NCBI RefSeq assembly: GCF_016734815.1
Contig: NZ_JAERQF010000018.1
Coordinates: 1-64,000 of the forward strand
Length of the DNA stretch: 64,000 nt
From: Hymenobacter rubidus
GTDB taxonomy: Bacteria > Bacteroidota > Bacteroidia > Cytophagales > Hymenobacteraceae
Reading direction: 5' to 3'
Part shown: positions 51,278 to 59,458 of the stretch, one piece after another
How the letters are laid out: every line of letters starts with the position of its first letter
How positions within the stretch are numbered: the stretch's first letter is position 1
Notes under the pieces: generated by a model
What the model was told of the DNA's origin: nothing
Seen by the model: only the letters and a program-made list of their open reading frames with translations
The model's database searches: none
Translations under genes and position numbers: made by a program

Positions 51278-51309
51278 AAGCCCCATCTCCTCATAAGGAG
51301 GCGGGGCTT
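51278..51309. terminator. Hairpin at the amylase leader
   Basis: AAGCCCCATCTCCT pairs with AGGAGGCGGGGCTT, two mismatches, then a short TTTC. It could stop transcripts of the delta-60 gene or form the 5' end of the amylase mRNA. Confidence 0.5.
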
Positions 51310-51345
51310 TCACGTTCCGGTATCCCACCCAGCCACTTGCCTGCC

Positions 51346-53232
51346 ATGAAAAAAGAATTTCTGCTGTCCGTTTTCTGCCTGCTAATGCCGGTACTGGCCG
51401 ACGCCCAAACCACCAGCATCGACCGCGTGAACCCCACCAATTGGTGGGTGGGCATGAAAAACCCCAACGTGCAGCTGCTGTTGCATGGGCCGGGCGCGGG
51501 CACGCTGGCCTACACGGTCAGCTACCCCGGGGTGAAACTCGTGAAAAGTAGCACGGTCGAGAACCCCAACTACGCCTTTTTGGACCTTACCATCTCCCCA
51601 ACGGCCAAGCCCGGCCGGGTGCCGCTGGTGGGCAAAAAAGGCAGTCAGACCGTGACGCAAACCTGGGAATTAAAAGCCCGCGACAACTCGCCCAAGGCTC
51701 AGGGCGTGACGGCCGCCGACTTCATCTACGTGGCCATGGTGGACCGCTTTGCCAATGGCGACCCGAGCAACGACAAGTTTGCCGACATGCGCGACCCGAG
51801 CATGGACCGCACCAACCCATTCCTGCGCCACGGCGGCGATTTGGCCGGCGTGGCGCAGCATTTTCCCTACATCAAAGACCTGGGCGCGACGGCCGTGTGG
51901 CTAACCCCGGTGACGGAAAACGACCAGCCGCTCACCAACGAGGGCGGCACCATGCGGGCCTCCTACCACGGTTTTGGCTTCACGGACCAGTATCAGATTG
52001 ACCGGCGCTTCGGTGGCAACGCGGGCTACAAAAGCTACGTGCAGCAGGCCCACGCCGCCGGTCTGAAGGTGGTGCAGGATGCCGTGTACAACCACGTGGG
52101 CAACACGCACTGGATTTTGCAGGACCTGCCCATGAAAAGCTGGCTGCACCAGTGGTCCACCTACACCAACACCAGCTACAAGTACCAGCCCATCACCGAC
52201 CCGCACGCCGCGCAGAGCGACCGCAAAGTCACCCTCGACGGCTGGTTTGTGCCCTTCCTGCCCGACCTCAATCAGCAGAACCCCTACGTGGCCAACTACC
52301 TGATTGAAAACGCCATCTGGAACGTGGAAAACTTCGGCATCGATGCCTACCGCATCGATACCTACCTGTATAACGACCAGCCGTTTATGAACCGCTGCAA
52401 CGCGGCGCTGCTGGCCGAGTACCCGCGTATTCACATTTTCGGCGAGTCGGCGGTGACCAATGTGGTAGACCAGGCCTACTACACCCGCAACAAAATCGAC
52501 TTTCCTTTTAAGTCGAATCAGCCCGGCGGACTCGATTTCGTGCTCGAAGGCGCCATGCTGGCCGCCTTGAAGGAAGTGGGCACGCCCGCCACCACCGGCT
52601 TCGACGGCGGCCCGCACCGCTTCTACCAGTCCCTGGCCCAGGACGTGGTGTACCAGGACCCCACCAAGCTCGTCACCTTCCTCGACAACTTTGACCACGA
52701 CCGGTACCTGTCCGTCATCGGCGACGACTTCGACCGCTACAAAATGGGCCTGACCTGGCTGCTCACCACGCGCGGCATCCCGAGCATGTATTACGGCACC
52801 GAAATCCTCATGAAGAACTTCAAAGACCCCACCGATGCCGAGGTGCGCAAGGATTTCCCCGGCGGCTGGCCCGGCGACAAGGAGAACAAGTTCAACGCCG
52901 CCGGCCGCTCGGCCAAGGAAAACGAGGCCTTCGACTTCGTGAAAAAACTCGCTACCTACCGCCGCGACCAAAAGGTGCTGCACGATGGCAAGCTGATGCA
53001 ATACCTGCCCGAAAACGGCCTCTACGTGTATTTCCGCTACGATGCCACCGGCACCGTGATGGTGGCCTCTAACACCACCGACAAGCCCGCCGCGCTGCCT
53101 ACCGCCCGGTTTTCGGAGCGCATGACTGGTTTTACAAAGGCCCGCAATGCGCTGACGGGCGAAAGCCTGAGCAACCTTGCGACGCTGCAGCTGCCCGCCA
53201 AAACCGCCGTGGTACTGGAGCTGGGGAAGTAG
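51346..53232 (+). CDS. GH13 amylase, cyclomaltodextrinase/neopullulanase type, secreted
   Basis: A 628-aa periplasmic or surface starch-degrading enzyme. The ATG at 51346 gives a signal peptide (KKEFLLSVFCLLMPVLADAQ). An N-terminal beta-domain (about 23-120, with NPTNWWVGMKNPNVQLLLHG) fits the cyclomaltodextrinase N-domain. The GH13 barrel follows: YVAMVDRFANGD, VVQDAVYNHVGN, DAYRIDTYLYN (nucleophile Asp, about residue 338), HIFGESAV (acid/base Glu, about 365) and TFLDNFDHDR (about 446-455), with a C-terminal beta-domain. It resembles SusA-type neopullulanases. No SusC/D genes are near it in this window. Confidence 0.9.
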   Translation: MKKEFLLSVFCLLMPVLADAQTTSIDRVNPTNWWVGMKNPNVQLLLHGPGAGTLAYTVSYPGVKLVKSSTVENPNYAFLDLTISPTAKPGRVPLVGKKGSQTVTQTWELKARDNSPKAQGVTAADFIYVAMVDRFANGDPSNDKFADMRDPSMDRTNPFLRHGGDLAGVAQHFPYIKDLGATAVWLTPVTENDQPLTNEGGTMRASYHGFGFTDQYQIDRRFGGNAGYKSYVQQAHAAGLKVVQDAVYNHVGNTHWILQDLPMKSWLHQWSTYTNTSYKYQPITDPHAAQSDRKVTLDGWFVPFLPDLNQQNPYVANYLIENAIWNVENFGIDAYRIDTYLYNDQPFMNRCNAALLAEYPRIHIFGESAVTNVVDQAYYTRNKIDFPFKSNQPGGLDFVLEGAMLAALKEVGTPATTGFDGGPHRFYQSLAQDVVYQDPTKLVTFLDNFDHDRYLSVIGDDFDRYKMGLTWLLTTRGIPSMYYGTEILMKNFKDPTDAEVRKDFPGGWPGDKENKFNAAGRSAKENEAFDFVKKLATYRRDQKVLHDGKLMQYLPENGLYVYFRYDATGTVMVASNTTDKPAALPTARFSERMTGFTKARNALTGESLSNLATLQLPAKTAVVLELGK

Positions 53233-53240
53233 CACACCAG

Positions 53241-54461
53241 CTACTCGCGTACAAGCCGGCAGGTAGCAGAATTTCCTTGCACGGTGTAGGCTCGCACCAA
53301 GTAGATACCTGCGGGCTTGGCCTGTAAATCGAGCTGCAGGCTGGTTGTACCGGCCGTTACATTTTGCGTCATCACCTGTCGGCCCATTACATCGAGCACT
53401 TCAACCGTGCGTATTTCACTGGAAAAGTCGAGCGTGCTAACTCCCGTAGTGCTCGGGTTGGGGTAGGCTTGCAACACCGGCGCGGCCGGCGCGACAGCGG
53501 TAGCCAGCACGGCCCCCACATTGGCTACCCACATATCGGCCAGCGTGGAGGAGTTGGCCGAGGCCGTGTTGCCGCCCCACACGTAAAGTTGGCTGTTGCG
53601 AACGGCCGCAGCAGCATTACGGCGCGGCGGCAGGTTCGAAGTGAAGGTGCGCAGCTGGCCGGTGCGGGTATTATAGGCCGCCAGGTAGCTTTGGTTGTTG
53701 AAATCTCCCACCAGCCACAGCCATTCGCCCTGCACCGTCACTGCTTGGTTGGAGACAGTGGTGGGCAACGTGCCCACGGCCTGCCAGGTGTTGGAGGCAA
53801 TGTCATAGGCATCGACGCGGGCCGAGTTGATGACGCCATTGTAGCCGCCAATAGCGTAAACCTTGCCGTTGACAGCCGCGCCGCCATACACCACTTTGGC
53901 TTCCGGCATGGGTGCCAGCGTGGCCCACGTGTCGGTGGCCGCGTTGTAGGACCGTAGCTGGTTGGTGTAGCTGCCGCTGGCCAGCTGGCCGCCGTAGGTG
54001 TAAATGATGTTGCCCCAAACCGCAGCGGCCGCACTCACCGCCGGTACCGGGTTGGTGTACGAGGGGCCGATGCTGCCGCTGCTCGTCAATACGGTTTGCA
54101 TGTTGGACACGGGGGTGCCAAGGGTGCTCGTGGCCCCGCTCAATATGTAGAGCAAGGCTTGGCCGCTGCCATTAGTGGCCGGCACCATGGTGGCCCAACG
54201 CTGCGACGCCAGAAAACTGACAGCCAGACCCGGTGTCCAAACATCAAGCGTTGGCTCGTAGCGATAAACGTCCTGATTAAACGAGGAAGCCGGACTGCCG
54301 CCACCCGCCATGTAAAAGGCCGAGGCATCCTGGCAGTAAGCCATGCCGTAGCGCCCGCCGCTGGGAAGTGCATTCAGCGGACTAAACGTGAGCGAGGTTT
54401 GGGCCGAAGCCGCGTGACCAACGACGAGCAAGAGGCTGCGGAGGAAGTATCTGTGTTTCAT
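53241..54461 (-). CDS. Kelch-repeat protein with T9SS sorting domain
   Basis: A 406-aa secreted protein. Signal peptide MKHRYFLRSLLLVVGHAASA, cut before Q. The body is a Kelch-type beta-propeller: at least five blades with IIYTYGGQLAS, VYAIGGYNGV, YDIASNTWQAVGTL and LYVWGGNTASA. The tail holds VLQAYPNPSTTGVSTLDF, VEVLDVMGRQVMTQNV, KPAGIYLVRAYTVQG and the end CRLVRE, a T9SS type A sorting domain. The stop lies 8 bp from the stop of the amylase gene (convergent). Binding target unknown. Confidence 0.87.
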   Translation of the reverse strand: MKHRYFLRSLLLVVGHAASAQTSLTFSPLNALPSGGRYGMAYCQDASAFYMAGGGSPASSFNQDVYRYEPTLDVWTPGLAVSFLASQRWATMVPATNGSGQALLYILSGATSTLGTPVSNMQTVLTSSGSIGPSYTNPVPAVSAAAAVWGNIIYTYGGQLASGSYTNQLRSYNAATDTWATLAPMPEAKVVYGGAAVNGKVYAIGGYNGVINSARVDAYDIASNTWQAVGTLPTTVSNQAVTVQGEWLWLVGDFNNQSYLAAYNTRTGQLRTFTSNLPPRRNAAAAVRNSQLYVWGGNTASANSSTLADMWVANVGAVLATAVAPAAPVLQAYPNPSTTGVSTLDFSSEIRTVEVLDVMGRQVMTQNVTAGTTSLQLDLQAKPAGIYLVRAYTVQGNSATCRLVRE

Positions 54462-54530
54462 AAAAGAAGCGGGTATTTACATAGCAATTATACTATATAA
54501 ATACTTGGCCTCCTAATTATTCGTGCCATT

Positions 54531-54574
54531 ACCTCCCCCCGCGCCAGCACCAGCGCCACCCGGCTGGGCACGTA
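54531..54574 (-). pseudogene. Fragment of the glgB 3' end (44-bp copy)
   Basis: These 44 bp equal 59457-59500, the last codons and stop region of glgB, except for one base, which turns the stop codon into GAG. It is a remnant of a second copy or of a recombination event, and lies upstream of the DUF1080 gene. The DNA between it and the DUF1080 ATG shows nothing else. Confidence 0.75.
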
Positions 54575-54741
54575 CGCCGAGGCAAAACTCGGCTAGACCA
54601 CCTCCGTTTGCTTTTTCCTTAAAGCTACATATCTGTTTTGCTTTGGGGAGTGCGTTCAAGGTATCAAAGGCGCTGGGTGGCGGGGCAACCGGCGCCGCTG
54701 CCTTGCACCACCCCCGTTCGAATGTTTTCTTATCTTTCCGC

Positions 54742-56127
54742 ATGCTTAGCCCCTTGAAAAAACGCATCGCCCTGGCCACCGGAATCGTGGCGGCGATGGT
54801 TTGTAATAGCCCTGCCCTGGCCCAAGCGGCGGGTTCCTGGCAGAATCTGTTCGATGGCAAAAGCCTGAACGGGTGGAAGCGCGTAGCGGGCACGGCCGAC
54901 TACAAGGTAGAAAACGGCGTCATTGTGGGCACGACGGTGCTAAACTCGGGCAACACGTTTCTAGTCACCGAGAAGGAATACGGCGACTTCGTGCTGGAGC
55001 TGGACGTGCTGATTGACAGCCCGACCAGCAACTCGGGCATTCAGACGCGCAGCCATTTCAATACGGAGGGCCACGCGGGCAAGGTGTACGGCCGGCAGGT
55101 CGAGATTGACCCGTCGGAACGAAGCTGGTCGGGCGGCATCTACGACGAGGCGCGGCGGCAGTGGTTGTACCCGCTCGATTTGCACCCGCAGGCCAAATCG
55201 GTGTTTAAAATCGGCCAGTACAACCACGTCAAAGTGGAGTGCATTGGCAATGAGATGAAGACCTGGCTGAACAACACGCCCATTGCCTACGTGGTGGACC
55301 CCGTGGACCCCAAAGGCTTCATCGGCCTGCAAGTGCACGCGGTGACGACCAAGGAGCAGGAAGGCAAGAAGGTGTACTTCAAGAACATCCGCATCAATAC
55401 CACCGACCTGAAGCCCAGCGCATTTCCGGCCGATATCTACGTGGTGAACTTCGTACCCAACTACCTGAATGCGTATGAAAAGGCGCACGGCTGGCGGCTG
55501 CTGTTCGATGGCAAAACCTCGGCCGGCTGGCGCAGCGCCAGGGGCCCGGCCTTTCCGGCCAGGGGCTGGGAAGTGGGCGACGGCACGATGACGGTGCAGC
55601 CTTCGGAGGGCAAGGAGGCGGCCAACGGCGGCGACATCGTGACCAACGAGGAGTTCAAGGCCTTCGACCTGTCGTTTGAGTTCAAGCTGACGCCGGGGGC
55701 CAACAGCGGCGTGAAATACTTCGTGACGCTGGACGAAAAAACCGAGGGCTCGGCCATCGGCCTGGAGTACCAGGTGCTCGACGATGCCCTGCACCCCGAT
55801 GCCAAGCTGGGCCGCGACGGCGACCGGACCCTGGCCTCGCTCTACGACCTGATTCGGGCCGATAAAAACCCGCGCTTCATCCACCCCATCGGCGAATGGA
55901 ACGTGGGCCGCGTGGTGGTGTACCCCGACAACCGCGTGGAGCACTACCTCAACGGCAGCAAAGTGCTGGAATACACCCGCGGCTCGAAGGAATTTCAGGC
56001 GCTGGTGGCCATCAGCAAGTACAATGTGTGGCCGAATTTCGGGCTGGCGCCGCAGGGGCACATTCTCCTGCAGGACCACGGCAACCGGGTGTCGTTTCGT
56101 AGCATTAAAATCAAGACGCTCAAGTAG
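54742..56127 (+). CDS. Double DUF1080 (3-keto-disaccharide hydrolase-like) protein, secreted
   Basis: A 461-aa protein with two concanavalin-like DUF1080/PF06439 domains. The first (about 27-220) has WQNLFDGKSLNGWKR, YGDFVLELDVLIDSPTSNSG and GFIGLQVHAV; the second (about 245-460) has WRLLFDGKTSAGWR, FDLSFEFKLTPGANSGVKYF and the C-terminal KVLEYTRGSKEFQ. The start is ATG 54742, giving a signal peptide that ends at ALAQA; the frame is open from 54523, but that part is translated leader. PF06439 proteins cleave 3-keto-glycosides in some Bacteroidota. The Gfo/Idh/MocA and DUF6807 genes downstream support such a pathway, but which substrate is not clear. Confidence 0.87.
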   Translation: MLSPLKKRIALATGIVAAMVCNSPALAQAAGSWQNLFDGKSLNGWKRVAGTADYKVENGVIVGTTVLNSGNTFLVTEKEYGDFVLELDVLIDSPTSNSGIQTRSHFNTEGHAGKVYGRQVEIDPSERSWSGGIYDEARRQWLYPLDLHPQAKSVFKIGQYNHVKVECIGNEMKTWLNNTPIAYVVDPVDPKGFIGLQVHAVTTKEQEGKKVYFKNIRINTTDLKPSAFPADIYVVNFVPNYLNAYEKAHGWRLLFDGKTSAGWRSARGPAFPARGWEVGDGTMTVQPSEGKEAANGGDIVTNEEFKAFDLSFEFKLTPGANSGVKYFVTLDEKTEGSAIGLEYQVLDDALHPDAKLGRDGDRTLASLYDLIRADKNPRFIHPIGEWNVGRVVVYPDNRVEHYLNGSKVLEYTRGSKEFQALVAISKYNVWPNFGLAPQGHILLQDHGNRVSFRSIKIKTLK

Positions 56128-56147
56128 TAATTCTCTATACACTGGCG

Positions 56148-56235
56148 GTCATGCAGAGCGCAGCGAAGCATCTTTACCGCAGCGGTAATCTGATTTACTT
56201 CCGAGGTAAAGATGCTTCGCTGCGCTCTGCATGAC
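56148..56235. repeat. A-family palindromic repeat, copy A7
   Basis: GTCATGCAGAGCGCAGCGAA and GCATCTTTACC pair with GGTAAAGATGCTTCGCTGCG and CTCTGCATGAC. It starts 20 bp after the DUF1080 stop and separates it from the next gene of the cassette. Confidence 0.9.
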
Positions 56236-56287
56236 TGCCTTTGAGCAGGCCCTAACCAACCATCCTCATACTCCAACCAGAATTCCC

Positions 56288-57658
56288 ATGTCGCACGAAG
56301 AACCTAATCCCCGCCGCCTGTTCCTCAAGCAAACGGCGCTGGCCAGCGCCGGGGTGCTGCTCGCACCCTCTATGGCGTGGTCGGCTAGCAGCTACCGGCG
56401 CATTGTGGGGGCCAACGACCGGGTGCGCGTGGGCGTGGTCGGCTTTTCGGACCGCCACCGCAGCTCGCACATTCCCAGCTTCCTGAACCATTACAAGGAG
56501 CTGAATTTCGACGTGGTGGGCGTGTCCGACATCTGGAAAAAGCGGCGCGAAGAAGGCGCGGCCACCTGGAAAGAGAAGCTGGGCCACGACGTGACGGCCT
56601 ACCGCAACAACGAGGAGATGTACGACAAGAAAGCCGTGGACGCGGTTTTTGTGAGCACCGCCGACTTCCAGCACGCCCTGCACGCCATCGAGGCCGTGAA
56701 AGCGGGCTGCGACGTGTACTGCGAAAAGCCCTTCGCCGAAACGATGGAGGACAACCGAGCGGCGCTGAAAGCCATCAAAGCCTCGAAGCAGATTGTGCAG
56801 ATTGGCTCGCAGCGGCGCAGCGGGGCCAACTACCACGCGGCCGATGCCTACATCAAATCGGGCAAATTCGGCGACATCAAAATGGTGGAGCTGACCTGGA
56901 ACGTGAACCAGCCCGGCCGCTGGCGCCGCCCCGACCTGGTGCCCCAGCTGAAAGAAGCCGATACCGACTGGAAACGCTTCCTGATGAACCGTCCCGCCGA
57001 CGCCTTCGACGCCCGCAAATACCTGGAGTTCCGCCTGTTCTGGCCCTATTCCTCGGGCCTGCCGGGCCAGTGGATGAGCCACCAGATTGACACCGTGCAC
57101 TGGTTTACGGGCCTGCAGCATCCGCGCAGCGTGGTGGCCAACGGCGGCATCTACATGTGGAAAGACGGCCGCAAAAACTGGGACACCCTCACGGCGGTGT
57201 TCGACTACGGCCCCCAGAACGACCCCAGCAACGGCTTCCAGGTCACCTTCGGCTCACGGATGGACAACGGCGACGAGCACCCGGCCGAAATCTACTATTC
57301 CAACGGCGGCGAGTTGAATTTGAACACCAACACGGTATCGCCGCGCGGCGGGCTTACCAAGAAGTTTGCCGACGACATGCACATCCAGCCGTTTTTGCTG
57401 CCCGAGTCGAGCTTGTCGGCTGTGGAGCCGGTTATCGCCTCGGCCAATACCGGCGGCGACAAGCTGACCTCGAACCACGTCCGCAACTGGATGGAGTGCG
57501 TGCGTAGCCGCCAGCAGCCCCACGCGCCCGTGGAGGCCGGCTACAGCCATTCCATTGCCACCATTATGACCAACGCGGCCGTGCATTCGGGCATGAAAGC
57601 CACCTTCGACGAGCAGACGCAGGAGGTGATGGTGGGCGGCAAGGTGTTCAAATATTAA
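56288..57658 (+). CDS. Gfo/Idh/MocA family oxidoreductase, exported
   Basis: A 456-aa NAD(P)-dependent sugar oxidoreductase. The N-terminus (RRLFLKQTALASAG, about 9-22) is a signal for export, Tat-like in that it has two arginines. The Rossmann start VRVGVVGFSDRHRSSHIP and the motif VYCEKPFAETMEDN (catalytic Lys) are typical of the family; the C-terminal domain has WMSHQIDTVHWF. The start is ATG 56288; the frame from 56231 would read through the end of repeat A7. In the 3-keto-glycoside route such enzymes oxidise the sugar at C3. DUF6807 gene follows 20 bp later, probably in one operon. Confidence 0.88.
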   Translation: MSHEEPNPRRLFLKQTALASAGVLLAPSMAWSASSYRRIVGANDRVRVGVVGFSDRHRSSHIPSFLNHYKELNFDVVGVSDIWKKRREEGAATWKEKLGHDVTAYRNNEEMYDKKAVDAVFVSTADFQHALHAIEAVKAGCDVYCEKPFAETMEDNRAALKAIKASKQIVQIGSQRRSGANYHAADAYIKSGKFGDIKMVELTWNVNQPGRWRRPDLVPQLKEADTDWKRFLMNRPADAFDARKYLEFRLFWPYSSGLPGQWMSHQIDTVHWFTGLQHPRSVVANGGIYMWKDGRKNWDTLTAVFDYGPQNDPSNGFQVTFGSRMDNGDEHPAEIYYSNGGELNLNTNTVSPRGGLTKKFADDMHIQPFLLPESSLSAVEPVIASANTGGDKLTSNHVRNWMECVRSRQQPHAPVEAGYSHSIATIMTNAAVHSGMKATFDEQTQEVMVGGKVFKY

Positions 57659-57678
57659 CCCGTTTTCAGCCTTTCCCG

Positions 57679-58740
57679 ATGAAGAAATTTGCTCTCCCCG
57701 GCGGCGTGCTGCTGCTTGCGCTGGCTGGCTTTCCCGATGCGCAGGCCCAGAAAGCCGAGCCGGTACGCGTGACCAAAGACGCCAAAGCCAAGAAGATTGA
57801 TGTGTATGTAGGCAAGGAGTTATTCACCAGCTTCCTGTATCCCGATTCGCTGGAAAAGCCCGTGCTCTACCCGTTGCACGCCGCCAACGGCACCGTGGTC
57901 ACGCGCGGCTTCCCGCTGAACCCGCAGCCCGGCGACCCCACCGACCACCCGCACCACCTCGGCCTGTGGTTCAACTTTGAAAACGTGAACGGGCTGGATT
58001 TCTGGAACAACTCCTACGCCATTGCCAAGGAGAAAAAAGCCACCTACGGCTGGATAAAAACCGATAAGATTCTGACCACGACCAGCGGCCCCACCGGCGT
58101 GCTGGCCTACCACGCCAACTGGACCAACCAGCAAAACGAGGTACTGCTGGAAGAAACCACCCGCTTCGAGTTCAGCGGCACCGGCCGGGCCCATACCATC
58201 GACCGGGTGACGACCCTCACCGCGGCGCGGGAAGTCACCTTCACCGACGCCAAAGACGGCCTGCTGGGCCTGCGCCTGGCCCACGCGCTGCAAATCCCCG
58301 CCGACCAGGACCAGAAATTTACCGACAGCAAAGGCCTCGTGACGGTGGTAAAAGCCGGCACCGACCACGTGGCCAACGGTACCTACCTCACCAGCGCCGG
58401 CAAGCGCGGCAACGACGCCTGGAGCACCCGCGGCACCTGGTGCAAAGCCTACGGCAAAATGGGCGCCGACTCCGTCAGCGTTACCATCATCGACCACCCC
58501 AAAAACCCGAACTACCCCACCTTCTGGCACGCCCGCGGCTACGGCTTATTTGCCGCCAACCCGCTGGGCGAGAAGATATTTACCAACGGCAAATCGGCGA
58601 AAAATCTGCAACTGAAAAAAGGCGAATCGGTGACGTTCCGCTACCGCGTGCTGATTGACGACGGCCGCACTACCCCGACAACCAACCAGCTAAACGCCGC
58701 CGCTGCTGCCTTCGCCCAGAAGCCCGTCGCAGCCAAGTAG
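57679..58740 (+). CDS. PmoA/DUF6807 family secreted protein
   Basis: A 353-aa periplasmic protein; signal peptide MKKFALPGGVLLLALAGFPD ending at AQAQ. The domain is of the DUF6807/PmoA type: ELFTSFLYPDSLEKPVLYPL, DHPHHLGLWFNFENVNGLDF (two His-rich loops), FWHARGYGLFAANPLGEKIF and LKKGESVTFRYRVLIDDG. The family occurs next to Gfo/Idh/MocA and DUF1080 genes in sugar degradation loci; its reaction is unknown, though the name methane oxygenase PmoA in databases is not supported by function. The gene is last in the three-gene cassette. Confidence 0.86.
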   Translation: MKKFALPGGVLLLALAGFPDAQAQKAEPVRVTKDAKAKKIDVYVGKELFTSFLYPDSLEKPVLYPLHAANGTVVTRGFPLNPQPGDPTDHPHHLGLWFNFENVNGLDFWNNSYAIAKEKKATYGWIKTDKILTTTSGPTGVLAYHANWTNQQNEVLLEETTRFEFSGTGRAHTIDRVTTLTAAREVTFTDAKDGLLGLRLAHALQIPADQDQKFTDSKGLVTVVKAGTDHVANGTYLTSAGKRGNDAWSTRGTWCKAYGKMGADSVSVTIIDHPKNPNYPTFWHARGYGLFAANPLGEKIFTNGKSAKNLQLKKGESVTFRYRVLIDDGRTTPTTNQLNAAAAAFAQKPVAAK

Positions 58741-58842
58741 CGCGGCGCTGGTTGTAGGCAACTCTGGGTGCCGCACCTGCTTCTACGTTGCCATGGCCTG
58801 CATCGACGGCATGACGTAAATCTGCCTCCAGGACCCCGTCAG

Positions 58843-59304
58843 CTACGGTTTGGTGGCAGATGCTGCTGTTTTAGCCGTGCGCCATTTCAGAACGTGATAC
58901 GTTGCTTGGGTAGTGCCCACGTTTTGGATGCTGTGCAGTTTGTTCGGCGCCTGAAAAATCAATGAGCCGGGGCCTACACGCTTGAGCTCACCGTTCACGA
59001 GGGCTTCCACGGTGCCTTCCTTCACTATCATCAGCTCCTCTTCCGGGTGCTGATGGGCGGGGTGCGCAAACTCGCCTGGGTTCAGGGTGGTAGCGTGAAT
59101 CTCTAGGTTTTCGAGGGTCTCGGTAGGGGTGTCGAGGAACTGCCGTTTCTCGCCCACTTTCGTGGGCGTCGCCTTGACGGATTTCCACTCAACTACCGAG
59201 GAAGGCAGGGCGGCCAGCAGGTGTTGGTTGTTCGCCATGATGACCAGCGGAATGCTCATCAACAGGACCGTCAAGGCAACGAGGGTAAGCTCTCTTTTCG
59301 TCAT
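58843..59304 (-). CDS. Cupin-domain protein, membrane-anchored or secreted
   Basis: A 153-aa protein: N-terminal hydrophobic segment (LTLVALTVLLMSIPLVIMA, about 5-23), which may be a signal peptide or anchor, then a single cupin domain. The metal-site pattern is visible: AHPAHQHPEEELMIVKEGTV with His, His and Glu, and a second His in APNKLHSIQNVG. Such cupins often bind a metal and a small ligand. Substrate unknown. It is convergent with the DUF6807 gene (102 bp) and lies downstream of glgB on the same strand. Confidence 0.82.
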   Translation of the reverse strand: MTKRELTLVALTVLLMSIPLVIMANNQHLLAALPSSVVEWKSVKATPTKVGEKRQFLDTPTETLENLEIHATTLNPGEFAHPAHQHPEEELMIVKEGTVEALVNGELKRVGPGSLIFQAPNKLHSIQNVGTTQATYHVLKWRTAKTAASATKP

Positions 59305-59458
59305 GATTTAAGTGTATTACAGAATGAATTTTCGACAAGCCATTCAACGCAGCAGGTGCCCGAAACAGCACCGCTGCGGCTGAATTTCCGGGTTTGGATA
59401 GTAACTGCTTTTTAGCAACAGCCCGCCCCAACCAATGGCATAGTCGTAAAAGGGCCAC

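Noticed and set aside
57679-58740. Particulate methane monooxygenase subunit
   Set aside because: The PmoA name attached to this family is misleading; the protein is a periplasmic DUF6807 protein with no membrane helices beyond the signal peptide.
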